Positions 46,830 to 57,640 of a stretch of 64,000 nt of DNA are shown piece after piece (the first letter of the stretch is position 1; each line of letters opens with the position of its first letter). The notes under the pieces are model-generated. The model ran no database searches, was not told the origin of the DNA, and saw only the letters and a program-made list of their open reading frames with translations. Position numbers and translations under genes: made by a program. The stretch comes from Microglena sp. YARC (Eukaryota; Chlorophyta; Chlorophyceae; Chlamydomonadales; Chlamydomonadaceae). Location: the NCBI GenBank assembly GCA_022414725.1, contig CM039462.1, forward strand, positions 122,345,631 through 122,409,630, written 5' to 3'.

Positions 46830-47192
46830 CTAACGTCCAGACCCACCCGCCCCCATGCTAAGTGGGCATACACCACAGTCACATGATTCGAATGTAGTCG
46901 AGTGATCGACTGTCACAACTGCATTCGCAGGGCAATCCCTGCAATTCACAAGCATAGGGATAGGCATACCAAACATCTTCATGATTAGGACACTAAAATC
47001 AGGAGATGAAGAGTGCTTCAAATCTCGCAGTCGAACACCTTCCCTGTCGACAACATCCTCGCCACCATCCTCCTCGTCGATGATGCAAAAGATGCCATTC
47101 TTGATGTACGGAACACTTCCTGCATACTCGGAATGCATACACATGGAAGTTCGGAGCTGAATCTTGATAGCCCCCTTCTTCATCATAGCCAT
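46830..47192 (-). CDS. Small Cys-rich viral-type protein (120 aa)
   Basis: It starts MAMMKKGAIKIQLRTSMCMH and has an acidic middle (IDEEDGGEDVVDRE). In the C-terminal third it has CRDCPANAVVTVDHSTTFES followed by CDCGVC, a C-x2-C ... C-x-C-x2-C pattern that could bind zinc. The frame is not repeat-derived, unlike the tandem repeats directly to its right. Function unknown. Confidence 0.45.
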   Translation of the reverse strand: MAMMKKGAIKIQLRTSMCMHSEYAGSVPYIKNGIFCIIDEEDGGEDVVDREGVRLRDLKHSSSPDFSVLIMKMFGMPIPMLVNCRDCPANAVVTVDHSTTFESCDCGVCPLSMGAGGSGR

Positions 47193-47231
47193 CTTCAGTG
47201 CCTGCGAACATGGGTGGATGGTTGGTCAGCT

Positions 47232-47580
47232 CATGCTATCGCAGGTGGAGGAGCCATAGAGATAGAAAGCCAGCGCAATCCAAACTCGAACTTCGCAAAT
47301 ACTAGCACTAGCAGCAATGAAGGTAACCATGACTATCGCAGGTGGAGCCATAGAGATAGAAAGCCTCGCAAATACTAGCAGACATGAAAGTAACCATGAA
47401 TGGATAATGCTCTCGCAGGTGGAGACATAGAGCTAGCAAGCCAGCGCAATCCAAACTCGAACTTCGCAAATACTAGCAGCCATGAAAGTAACCATGACTG
47501 GATAATGCTTTCGCAGGTGGAAACATAGAGCTAGCAAGACTCGAGAATAATAGCAGCAATGAAAGTAACCATGACTAGAT
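47232..47580 (+). repeat. Four tandem units of 75-100 bp
   Basis: Each unit starts TCGCAGGTGGAG-ACATAGAG and ends ATGAAAGTAACCATGACTGG; units begin near 47,237, 47,335, 47,413 and 47,511. Two include an extra GCGCAATCCAAACTCGAACT block and two lack it, so the array is a mosaic of long and short units. Confidence 0.75.
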
Positions 47581-47599
47581 CTCGATGACTGCTACTATT

Positions 47600-48229
47600 G
47601 AACTCACCCTCGGAATCAGCTTTCGGAGTTCGCTGGATGCTCCCTAACACACTGAGTTCACCCTCGGAATTAGCTTTCGGATTTCGCTGGATACACACTG
47701 AGTTCGTGAGAGAAGAATTGGAGAACTTCGGTACTTGGTTAAGATTGACATGGCTGGGGTGTGTGTGGCGTGGACAGGGTGTGGCGTGGACAGGGTTCGT
47801 ATTTGTCGAGGCGCATGGGGACACACGGAGGGGGGCAGGGGAATTCAGTTGAGGACTCGTGGGAAGATTAGAGGCGCGCGAAAACATTACGCATTGGATT
47901 ACGCATTGGATTACGCATTGATAGAGAGTTGGTTGGGACGCGCGTATCACGAGGATTTAGTCGACGACAAGGGTTTCGTGTGCGTGCGGACTCAAACAAA
48001 CGAGTGTAAGAAACGCAAAATACGGACAGATGACGTGTGTCATGAATGTACGGACGGGGGGATGCGACAGACGCCATGGTATGTGTGTGAGCGAATGACA
48101 TTATGGACGGGGGGGATGCGAAAGCCTTCGTGTGTCATGTAAGGATGCGTGAGTGTGTGTGGGTGTTCCATCATCATGCACCTGAGTGTGTGTGGGTCGG
48201 GTCTGTCTGTCTGAGAGGAGAGAAAAAAT
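47600..48229. other. No clear gene; short duplications
   Basis: It holds a duplicated TTCACCCTCGGAATCAGCTT block (47,602 and 47,658), three tandem ATTACGCATTGG units (47,887-47,920), and GTGTGTCATGTAAGGATGCG (48,131-48,150), a motif also at 54,439 and 57,620. The ORFs on either strand overlap these repeats and have no recognisable domain. Confidence 0.4.
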
Positions 48230-50612
48230 ACATTGATTGCCGGAGCTGACTGAGGTACAATCAATGTGTAGAGTTCACAGGTGATGGGTACTTGGAACCC
48301 TCCCTATATAATGTAATTATACAGACATACATCTACTTCATTTTACATACAATATATATATAACTATACATAACTTGTAATCTAATCACTACCTATATGG
48401 TTTACGGTAATATCAGCTGCTGAACCTTATAACAATTAAAGGGGCTCTCATTACGAGTTGAGTGGCGACCGAACGAACCCACAACGGACTTTCATTGGAA
48501 GACAGAAGGCGTAGGTCGTAGAAAACATTACATTGATCGCCGGAGCTGACTGAGGTACAATCAATGTGTAGAGTTCACAGGTGATGGGTACTTGGAACCC
48601 TCCCTATATAATGTAATTATACAGACATACATCTACTTCATTTTACATACAATATATATATAAACTATACATAACTTGTAATCTAATCACTACCTATATG
48701 GTTTACGGTAATATCAGCTGCTGAACCGTATAACAATTAAAGGGGCTCTCATTATGTGTTGAGTGGCGACCAAACGAACCCACAACGGACTTTCATTGGA
48801 AGACAGAAGGCGTAGGTCGTAGAAAACATTACATTGATTGCCGGAGCTGACTGAGTTACAATCAATGTGTAGAGTTCACAGGTGATGGGTGCTTGGAACC
48901 CTCCCTATATAATGTAATTATACAGACATACATCTACTTCATTTTACATACAATATATATATAACTATACATAACTTGTAATCTAATCACTACCTATATG
49001 GTTTACGGTAATATCAGCTGCTGAACCGTATAACAATTAAAGGGGCTCTCATTACGAGTTGAGTGGCGACCAAACGAACCCACAACGGACTTTCATTGGA
49101 AGACAGAAGGCGTAGGTCGTAGAAAACATTACATTGATTGCCGGAGCTGACTGAGGTACAATCAATGTGTAGAGTTCACAGGTGATGGGTACTTGGAACC
49201 CTCCCTATATAATGTAATTATACAGACATACATCTACTTCATTTTACATACAATATATATATAACTATACATAACTTGTAATCTAATCACTACCTATATG
49301 GTTTACGGTAATATCAGCTGCTGAACCGTATAACAATTAAAGGGGCTCTCATTACGTGTTGAGTGGCGACCAAACGAACCCACAACGGACTTTCGTTGGA
49401 AGACAGAAGGCGTAGGTCGTAGAAAACATTACATTGATCGCCGGAGCTGACTGAGGTACAATCAATGTGTAGAGTTCACAGGTGATGGGTACTTGGAACC
49501 CTCCCTATATAATGTAATTATACAGACATACATCTACTTCATTTTACATACAATATATATATAACTATACATAACTTGTAATCTAATCACTACCTATATG
49601 GTTTACGGTAATATCAGCTGCTGAACCGTATAACAATTAAAGGGGCTCTCATTACGTGTTGAGTGGCGACCAAACGAACCCACAACGGACTTTCGTTGGA
49701 AGACAGAAGGCGTAGGTCGTAGAAAACATTACATTGATTGCCGGAGCTGACTGAGGTACAATCAATGTGTAGAGTTCACAGGTGATGGGTACTTGGAACC
49801 CTCCCTATATAATGTAATTATACAGACATACATCTACTTCATTTTACATACAATATATATATAACTATACATACTTGTAATCTAATCACTACTTATATGG
49901 TTTACGGTAATATCAGCTGCTGAACCTTATAACAATTAAAGGGGCTCTCATTACGAGTTGAGTGGCGACCAAACGAACCCACAACGGACTTTCATTGGAA
50001 GACAGAAGGCGTAGGTCGTAGAAAACATTACATTGATCGCCGGAGCTGACTGAGTTACAATCAATGTGTAGAGTTCACAGGTGATGGGTACTTGGAACCC
50101 TCCCTATATAATGTAATTATACAGACATACATCTACTTCATTTTACATACAATATATATATAACTATACATAACTTGTAATCTAATCACCACCTATATGG
50201 TTTACGGTAATATCAGCTGCTGAACCGTATAACAATTAAAGGGGCTCTCATTACGTGTTGAGTGGCGACCAAACGAACCCACAACGGACTTTCATTGGAA
50301 GACAGAAGGCGTAGGTCGTAGAAAACATTACATTGATTGCCGGAGCTGACTGAGTTACAATCAATGTGTAGAGTTCACAGGTGATGGGTACTTGGAACCC
50401 TCCCTATATAATGTAATTATACAGACATACATCTACTTCATTTTACATACAATATATATATAACTATACATAACTTGTAATCTAATCACTACCTATATGG
50501 TTTACGGTAATATCAGCTGCTGAACCGTATAACAATTAAAGGGGCTCTCATTACGTGTTGAGTGGCGACCAAACGAACCCACAACGGACTTTCGTTGGCA
50601 GGCAGAAGGCGT
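48230..50612 (+). repeat. 300-bp tandem repeat, 8 near-identical copies, with hairpin
   Basis: Units begin at 48,230, 48,530, 48,831, 49,131, 49,431, 49,731, 50,030 and 50,330 (period 299-301). Each starts with ACATTGATTG ... CAATCAATGT, a 10-bp inverted repeat with an 18-nt loop. An AT-rich middle with TATATAATGTAATTATAC and an ATATATATATAAC tract follows, then GGGGCTCTCATTACG. In three copies the stem has one mismatch (GATCG). No ORF of useful length exists. It lies just downstream of the polymerase/helicase gene and is a candidate replication or packaging region. Confidence 0.92.
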
Positions 50613-50695
50613 GTGCTTGACGAGAGGACTGGTGTATGAGGCACATGGCATTGCACAAGCAAGTCATCGAGGGCACCGACAAACAGAAGCATCCA

Positions 50696-53203
50696 TCAAT
50701 CAAACCACATCTTCTCACGCATGGCATCGAGGACGTCCTTAATACAGAAATAGTAAACAGCCCCAGTGTTGGTGCGATTCTTGGAGATGCCCCTCAAGCC
50801 CAGGTTCTTTGTATCATCACGCACGAGCTTGGACATCTTGAGACCAAAACTTGATCAAGTTGGTTTCATGCTTATCAGAAGCACGGATCGTGGATAGCCA
50901 GTCATTGAACTGGTCGAACAAGGTCTCCGCCTTGATGCTCACAGAGGGAGAATAATCGATGATACTGTCGACCACGTTGTTATGCTCGACGCTCAGACCC
51001 TGGATCATGTGCAAGATGAATTGGTGCTCGTACGGAAGATTCATGGAGACCATTTGCGACATGTAGGTGGTTGCAGGCCTAGACCGTATCCATTCGACGC
51101 CCTTGATGTCCCTTGCCATCAAGAACTTGTAAACGCGACTCTGGACTCTGCATCGTCGATCAGCCCCGAAAGGTGGTTGAAGTACTCAGTGTTACCCTTC
51201 AGCACAGACGATGTCTCGATAATGACATACCTTCGGTTATCAGGATTCACTCGGAGGCAGTTGTCGTTGTTGGTGGTGAAGATGAAGCGAGAAAAAACAC
51301 TGCATGGTGTATGCATTGACTCCTTTGGACTCGCATTCAAACTGATCACATGTGATCATGTCCTTGATGACATCGTTGGCTGCAAAGTTATCATGTCCAT
51401 TGGACTCATTGACGACGATGAGGAAACGCCCCTCACGTTGGCGATTGAAGCGACCATAGAGCGTGTTTGCCGGTGCAGGAACTTGTCGGCGCCCACCATC
51501 GCCCTCAAAAGGTCGGTGGCACGATTCTTGCCGACGCCCTCCTCGCCCTTGAGTAAGATTGCCACCCCGGTCTTCTGAGCAGGTTGTTGGAAGATTTGCG
51601 CGATCCAGTTCAGGATGTAATCCGTGCACTCCTGGTTATTGCCACACAACGTGTGAAGGAAATCGATGAAGACCTCGACCGAGGGATGGTCGGCCATGAC
51701 TGAATCATCATGTGACGACACATCGCGTTCGACTTCGAAACCGTTCCAAATATTGTAGACATTGCCTCCAACCTCGATAGGGGGCGGCATAAGCTTCATG
51801 TCATCATACTTGCGGATAGATGTGTCTTTGATCCACCTCGGAATGAATGGTTGTGTCCGGCTTACCGAAACGCTCCCAGAGTCGCGCAACGTAATGTCGA
51901 CATATCCCAAGTGACGAAACGCCTCTTGCAGAGTCTTCTCAGATGTGACATGGCGGATACCTTGCCCATCGATGCGCACGTACACGACCTGGTTGATGAT
52001 CTTGAACGCCGACTTTTCCCAATTGCATTTGACTTCATCATAGCTGAGAAGCTCAGATCCGTTCATCCAATCCTCATATTCTGCATTATTGGAGGTATCT
52101 TCAAGGGGAGGGGGGGTCGTCCAATGCGGAGAGGGTGACAAAGGCTTGACTGCGAGTTTGATGGTATAGCCGGTGCGTCGACTCACTCCAGTTTCCAAGA
52201 GAAGAAGCAAGTCATCATCAGGAATGGGCATGCAACCACACTTGTCCACTAAGATGCCGTCGTAGATGATGCCGCCAACACTGTAATGATGACCATGCAC
52301 TTCGTGCACGAGTGCTGAAACACATTCGTGTTCGATGCTCTGCAAGAAAAGGGCGATAAAAGTGGCCAAAGGGTCGCCGGAATTTGAGAGCTCAGAACCA
52401 AACGAGACAGGAGTACACGCGGACCGCCTTTTAACCATCTGGCCGATCATCTCAACTTCTGAAATGGGCAAATCCATCAAATTGGTTGCCACCTCGCGGA
52501 GCTCTTTCTTGAGGGCGTGGATCCAGACAGGCACAAGATTACGATCAACTTCTAGACCACAGTCAGTCGTCCACGCATCCACGCTGCCCAAAAAAATGAG
52601 GCGGATGAAGAGATTCTTAGCGTCTTCGCGAGTGACACCACATGCATCCATGACCTCGGTGAGAGAAGCTTCACGATCGGTGACATAGCGATCCAAGAGT
52701 GGTGATTTTATCTTGTATTGCTGGCACTTTTGGGACAAGAAACTAGGTTGGCAATTGACCATGTCCACATCCCAGTACAAATCGCCAGCGAGCACAGCAC
52801 GGGCCTCCCGCCCCATCCTCACATACGGAACAGCGGACACGCCGGTCGCATCAACACGACTTTTCATGCGACCATATCCATCCTGGGACTCGTGCATATA
52901 ATAACGAACCGGAACGTAGCCTCCCAAGGAACGGGCGACCATGCACGTGCTCGCGATTTGTTTCCACTTATCACGGTCATTGATCTTGAGATCCACCATG
53001 CCATGGGAGTCCAAGAGGGAGTCAACTTTGGAGAGGTCAACCTTTTCGTGCAAGTAAAAGACCTCATGCTCGGAAGAAGATGGACGCTTGTTCACAGGAG
53101 GACTACGACTCAAACGGAGACCAGAAGGAATACTACTGATAGTAGAAAGACTGGTGGTGGAGCCGGACCCCATTGTGATGGGTGTAGTGTTACCTTGTGA
53201 CAT
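50696..53203 (-). pseudogene. TV-Pol-like polymerase fused to superfamily-3 helicase (frameshifted)
   Basis: Replication protein of viral type. The first frame (53,203 to 51,356; M at 53,203) contains family-A-polymerase-like motifs: YWDVDMVNCQPSFL (Asp145/Asp147, motif A), REDAKNLFIRLIFLGS (motif B-like) and GGIIYDGILVDK (Asp315, motif C). This is the pattern described for TV-Pol domains joined to S3H helicases. YNIWNGFE precedes the helicase, and GEEGVGKN (552-559) is Walker A. The helicase then continues in other frames: GRFNRQREGRFLIVVNESN (Walker B, about 51,465-51,410), RFIFTTNNDN and NRRYVIIE (about 51,300-51,225), then LPYEHQFILHMIQGLS, and a winged-helix-like end reaching a stop at 50,696. 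Shifts lie near 51,490, 51,310 (in a T6 run), 51,120 and 50,850. Total about 835 codons. Confidence 0.85.
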
Positions 53204-53735
53204 GTTAGTGACATGTTGTTTTATACTACAGTCGACGGAATACTAGAATGAAACATGAAGATTTATAAAGCAGACTCCTGCTTTAACGACAACTCTATTA
53301 GTTTCTGAAGGCAGAGGATTGGATTGGATTCATTTGATGACTCGCGTACACCATCACTGTAACACTTGGGCTTGCAACAACAAGCCCAAAATACAACAAT
53401 CACCCACAATTTCCTTATATGAGACTTTGCCAAAAAAGGGAACTAACGGATGAGGAAGACCCGGTAAAGTAATCGCAAACGGTGATCACATGTCAAGCAG
53501 AGGTCTGCTAGACAATAGATCTCGTATATCGATAGGGGAATAGCGGGCCCCACGGAGTGGGGTAGGGGAATTGAGCTGCAGAAACCTGTCAATCACACGC
53601 AAAACTGTGGAAAACTGTCGCATCCACACCGTCCATTCATGACACACGGTGGCGGATCATCGCCACTCATCGTCTTGTGGAAGTGGTGTAAACGCGAGCA
53701 TTGGGATACAGCATGTGAGCAGCTCGACAGAGATC
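53204..53735. promoter_or_regulatory. Divergent intergenic region with two-hairpin element, copy 2
   Basis: It separates the polymerase/helicase start (53,203, minus) from the T5orf172 start (53,736, plus). It contains TCAAGCAGAGGTCTGCTAGA (53,493-53,512), TATCGATA, and GCCCCACGGAGTGGGG (53,547-53,562; 6-7 bp stem, GGA loop), then GGGGAATTGAGCTGC. The right part is duplicated at 55,787-56,190. Confidence 0.65.
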
Positions 53736-54155
53736 ATGGCGCACATGACAACCAATGTCGTGTACGCGTTGTTTGAGCACAAGTTCATTCAGGAGGATGA
53801 GATCGTCTTCAAGGTGGGCAGGACGTCGAAGCCCTTTGGTCAGCGACTTTCTCAGTACCCGAAGAACTCAAAGATGATATTCGCAATCCACGTACTTAAT
53901 CCGCGTGCTTGTGTGGAGGCTGAGACTGCCCTGCTCCGGTACCTTAGCGGAGACCCTCGAGTCAAGCACCGTCGATACGAGTACTACCAACTTGACGCGG
54001 GTGATTCAGGTGCCGTCTTTCGGGAGATGGCCGATATCGTATTCCAGTACGTGTGGACAGGTAGCGTCGACAGCCTTGATTGCGGCACCGAGGACGTGCC
54101 AACCGACCCCCCCATATTTGCCGTTCTTGAGCAAGAGAAGGAGCGAACGTCTTGA
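53736..54155 (+). CDS. T5orf172-type (GIY-YIG-like, MUG113) protein, copy A (139 aa)
   Basis: It starts MAHMTTNVVYALFEHKFIQE; this ATG was chosen because it is shared with copy B. VVYALFE..., then VFKVGRTSKPFGQRLSQYPK, then SKMIFAIHVLNPRACVEAET, then a G-x-EYYQLDAGD-like end (RYEYYQLDAGD) form the T5orf172 pattern common in large DNA viruses and phages. The domain is related to GIY-YIG endonucleases; whether this one cleaves is unknown. It lies on a roughly 800-bp block duplicated at 55,787-56,585. The tail after VDSLDCGTEDV is short and differs from copy B. Confidence 0.8.
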   Translation: MAHMTTNVVYALFEHKFIQEDEIVFKVGRTSKPFGQRLSQYPKNSKMIFAIHVLNPRACVEAETALLRYLSGDPRVKHRRYEYYQLDAGDSGAVFREMADIVFQYVWTGSVDSLDCGTEDVPTDPPIFAVLEQEKERTS

Positions 54156-54750
54156 GGCGCAATACCCAAGGATGCTGGAGCTCGTGAAGCTTCGTCTTCT
54201 GCGCACGGACCTCACGCCGCAGCTGCCCTTTCTGGCCACGAGATGTCCATGTATAGACAAGCCATAGTCCATCGGCAAACAATTATTAGATAGATAGATA
54301 GATAGGATAACGCACTTTATCACGACACATACCGCATCCTCACACACGCGTCGCGGAGGCTGCTGTCGAGATCATGATGATGATGCCCACCAACCACTCA
54401 CGCATTCTCACGCAAACGGCGGAACACGGTCGAATGTCGTGTGTCATGTAAGGATGCGGGGGGCGCTGCTGACACACGTGCCGCTCGACATCCATTTAGG
54501 GTTTTGAGATGGGGGGACGGATCTAGGGAGGTGTTACAGGATGATGAGTGGACGGAATCATATCCAATGGCTGACCAAGACTTCTTCAGACGATCACCGA
54601 GACATGCATGGCATGTTGGTTGGGTTATTTATTTGTTTGTAAAAGATTCTCTACGATTTTGAAGGTTTAAGGGAGCATAACTGCTAATGACCGTTATTAC
54701 AATTGTAAACACAAACAACTGAACAAAAAAGACAAAAAAGATCGCACACA
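54156..54750. other. Intergenic stretch, no gene supported
   Basis: It has a (TAGA)n tract at 54,286-54,304, the shared GTGTGTCATGTAAGGATGCG motif (54,439), and the 'gtttgtaaaagattctctac' motif (54,634-54,653) that recurs after the ankyrin array. The ORF at 54,441-54,662 ends in this motif and is not convincing. Confidence 0.4.
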
Positions 54751-55064
54751 ATGAACTCGTCGAGGAAGGTCACGAAGTTCGTCACGCCAACAAACCAAAA
54801 TGGAGACAAGGGGATTTCAACGTTGTCAAAGAAGCGATACTTCGAGATGGAAGAGAGAGTGAAGATGATACTGGGGGTAAATTACAGGAAGAGGCGGGAA
54901 TGGTCATGAAGGCGATGCGTGAGATCATGAAGTTCGACCCGAATGTATCAAGGTACAGTGAGGAGGTCAGGGAGGTGCTTGAGGAGAACTCAAGGAAGTG
55001 GAGGCAGCGGAATAAGGACGAGAAAAATGCGGTGAGATTAAATTATGGTTTAGAAGTTTTATAG
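54751..55064 (+). pseudogene. Frameshifted small viral ORF (about 104 codons)
   Basis: The ATG at 54,751 opens MNSSRKVTKFVTPTNQNGDK, then KKRYFEMEERVKMILG. The frame then changes at a GGGGG run (54,872-54,876), and the charged helical sequence continues in a second frame (LQEEAGMVMKAMREIMKFDP; RYSEEVREVLEENSRKWRQR) to a stop at 55,062-55,064. The continuity of a Lys/Glu-rich helix across the break supports a single former gene. No family is recognised. Each half is too short to stand out alone. Confidence 0.6.
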
Positions 55065-55189
55065 AAAGGTCAAGTAAGATTTTTCATGCCTCACCCTCAA
55101 GCTTCTCCACATCCGTCTCTAAAAGAGACGGCGATGTCTCAAGCAGACACTTTATTATGATGATGATGATCTCTCATCAAGGACGGCGG

Positions 55190-55640
55190 CATCTGTCGAG
55201 TCGAGTCGAGTCGAGTCACATCACATCACATCACATCACATGGCGACCTCTCGTATCACGGCGGAAACTGTCGAGTCGATTCGAGTCGAGTCGAGTCGAG
55301 TCACATCACATGGCGACCTCTCGTATCACGGCGGAAACTGTCGAGTCGAGGCGAGTCACATCACATCACATGGCGACCTCTCGTATCACGGCGGAAACTG
55401 TCGAGTCGAGGCGAGGCACATCACATGGTGACCTCTCGCATTATATGGCGGAAACTGTCGAGTAGAGTCGAGTCACATCACATCACATGGCAACCGACCT
55501 CTCGCATCACGGCGGAAACTGTCGAGTAGAGTCGAGTCACATCACATCACATGGCGACCGACCTCTCGCATCACGGCGGAAACTGTCGAGTCACATCACA
55601 TCACATCACATGGAGAACGACCTCTCGCATCAGGCGGCGG
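55190..55640 (+). repeat. About 60-bp tandem repeat, GGCGGAAACTGTCGAG family
   Basis: Seven or eight units of CACATCACATGGCGACC..TCTCGCATCACGGCGGAAACTG, then (TCGAG)n. Related groups are at 56,975-57,190, 57,715-57,810 and 60,735-60,830. (GAGTC)n and (CACAT)n sub-repeats vary between units. Confidence 0.85.
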
Positions 55641-55693
55641 AACGATGTCGACTTACGGGGGACGATCGCTCGCATCGCAACCGGTGATCACAT

Positions 55694-56190
55694 GTCAAGC
55701 ATGGGGCTGCTAGACAAGCACTCTCGTATATCGATAGGGGGATCGAGAAACAAAATGAATTATACCCGCGGAGTGGGGGGATTCATTTGATGACTCGCGT
55801 ACACCATCACTGTAACACTTGGGCTTGCAACAACAAGCCCAAAATACAATAATCACCCACAATTTCCTTATACAGTCGGAGACTTTGCCAAAAAAGGGAA
55901 CTAACGGATGAGGAAGACACGGTAAAAGTAATCGCAAACGGTGATCACATGTCAAGCAGAGGTCTGCTAGACAATAGATATCGTATATCGATAGGGGAAT
56001 AGCGGGACCCACGGAGTGGGGCAGGGGAATTGAGCTGCAGAAACCTGTCAATCACACGCAAAACTGTGGAAAACTGTCGCATCCACACCGTCCATTCATG
56101 ACACGGTGGCGGATCATCGCCACTCATCGTCTTGTGGAAGTGGTGTAAACGCGAGCATTGGGATAGCATAGGAGCAGCTCGACAGCAATC
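55694..56190 (+). repeat. Two-hairpin element, copies 3 (decayed) and 4
   Basis: Copy 3: TCAAGCATGGGGCTGCTAGA (55,694), then a decayed CCCGCGGAGTGGG. Copy 4: TCAAGCAGAGGTCTGCTAGA (55,952-55,971), GGACCCACGGAGTGGGGC (56,005-56,022), then GGGGAATTGAGCTGCAG. Copy 4 belongs to the segmental duplication and lies upstream of T5orf172 copy B. Confidence 0.7.
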
Positions 56191-56736
56191 ATGGCGCACA
56201 TGACAACCAATGTCGTGTACGCGTTGGTTGAGCACAAGTTCATTCAGAAGGATGAGATTGTCGTCAAGGTGGGCAGGACGTCGAAGCCCTTTGGTAAGCG
56301 ACTTTCTCAGTACCCGAAGAACTCAAAGATGATCTTCGAAATCCACGTACTTAATCCGCGTGCTTGTGTGGAGGCTGAGACTGTCCTGCTCCGGTACCTT
56401 CGAGGAGACCCTCGAGTCAAGCCCCGTCGCGACGTTGGGTACGAGTACTACCAACTTGACGCAGGTGATTCAGGTGCCGTCTTTCGGGAGATGGCCGATA
56501 TCGTATTCCAGTACGTGTGGACAGGTGGCGTCGACAGCATTGATTGCGTCACCGAGGACGTGCCGCCAGACCCCCCCAGCTTTGCCGTTGTTGAGCGAGA
56601 GAAGGAACGCGAGAATGAGCGAGAGAAGGAACGAGAGAATGAGCGAGAGAAGAAACGAGAGAATGAGCGAGAGAAGGAACGAGAGAATGAGCGAGAGAAG
56701 GAACATATATTCTGTGCCCTGAGCTTCTTCTTCTGA
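56191..56736 (+). CDS. T5orf172-type protein, copy B, with EKERENER tail (181 aa)
   Basis: It starts MAHMTTNVVYALVEHKFIQK and is nearly identical to copy A over about 130 residues (VVKVGRTSKPFGKRLSQYPK; NPRACVEAETVLLRYLRGDP; GYEYYQLDAGDSGAVFREMA). From about residue 135 a 24-bp tandem repeat (GAGCGAGAGAAGGAACGAGA) encodes a purely charged EREKERENER stretch, predicted as a long helix or coiled coil, ending IFCALSFFF. The frame is intact. The paralogue pair arose by local duplication that included the upstream region. Confidence 0.8.
   Translation: MAHMTTNVVYALVEHKFIQKDEIVVKVGRTSKPFGKRLSQYPKNSKMIFEIHVLNPRACVEAETVLLRYLRGDPRVKPRRDVGYEYYQLDAGDSGAVFREMADIVFQYVWTGGVDSIDCVTEDVPPDPPSFAVVEREKERENEREKERENEREKKRENEREKERENEREKEHIFCALSFFF
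56600..56705 (+). repeat. 24-bp in-frame tandem repeat
   Basis: Four to five units of AATGAGCGAGAGAAGGAACG plus AGAG inside the T5orf172 copy B tail; in frame, period 24. Confidence 0.85.
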
Positions 56737-56974
56737 ATATCGTGTTGATCGAGGAGACACTCGCTGCTCTGGGGTTTTTGTCCCCGTTCGACATTGAGAC
56801 AAGCTCATACAGCTAGGGACAGTTGATGATTACATTGTACTTTTTTTAAGGATTATGAAAAATTGACCAAGTCAACCATATTTTGTAACCGATATTGTCA
56901 ATACAGAGACGGTGTGTCTTCTGACTCTGTGTCTTCAGGATAGGACCCCACCCCCCACTCCCACTCCCAGACTC

Positions 56975-57245
56975 CCAGAGCGACCTCTCGCATCACATGA
57001 CGGCGGAACCTGGTCGAGTCGAGTCGAGTCGAGTCACATCACATAACATCACATCACATGGTGACCGACCTCTCTCATCACATGACGGCGGAACCTGGTC
57101 GAGTCGAGTCACATCACATAACATCACATCACATGGCGACCGACCTCTCGCATTACATGACGGCGGAACCTTTGTCGAGTCGAGTCGAGGCAAAGATAAC
57201 AAACAACACTTGGATGAGAACCGTCTCACATTAACATATAACAAG
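56975..57245 (+). repeat. GACGGCGGAACCTGGTCGAG tandem units
   Basis: Three units of about 65 bp (CTCTCGCATCACATGACGGC, then CACATCACATAACATCACAT). They are followed by a 110-bp block (GGCAAAGATAACAAACAACA to CACCTCCCCACAGCGGAG) that is repeated at 60,813-60,906. Confidence 0.8.
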
Positions 57246-57414
57246 CGGCGGAGCCCCTTTCACCTCCCCACAGCGGAGCGACTGGGGGCGACCGGAGGGG
57301 AGCCCCCACAAAAGGGTCCGCGAGGAACCGAGCGGGTGGGCGACCGGAGGGGAGCCCACAGTTCACATCAAGCTTGGAAGAAGCGGTATCGGAGGACACA
57401 AGCAAACGGCGGAA

Positions 57415-57640
57415 AACTGTCAAATGTATCGGAGGACACATGCAAGATGCGGAACACTGTCGAATGTATCGGAGATGCGGAACACTGTCGAATGTATCGG
57501 AGATGCGGAACACTGTCGAACGTATCGGAGATGCGGAACACTGTCGAATGTATCGGAGGACACACGCAAGATGCGGAACACTGTCGAATGTATCGGAGAT
57601 GCGGAACACTGTCGAATGTCGTGTGTCATGTAAGGATGCG
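57415..57640 (+). repeat. 28-bp tandem repeat ATGCGGAACACTGTCGAATG
   Basis: About seven units, ATGCGGAACACTGTCGAATG plus TATCGGAG, some with an extra GACACATGCAAG insert (43 bp). The last unit runs into GTGTGTCATGTAAGGATGCG. The ORFs on both strands are repeat artefacts. Confidence 0.85.

Noticed and set aside
47531..48142. ORFs of 139 aa (minus) and 135 aa (plus) on the same DNA
   Set aside because: They overlap each other and several small tandem duplications (ATTACGCATTGG x3), with no domain evidence for either.
48230..50612. CRISPR or rDNA-like array
   Set aside because: Units are 300 bp, contiguous, AT-rich and near-identical with no spacers and no rRNA-like sequence.
56470..56808. Minus-strand Leu/Ser-rich ORF resembling a membrane protein
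   Set aside because: It is the antisense reading of the 24-bp repeat in T5orf172 copy B.
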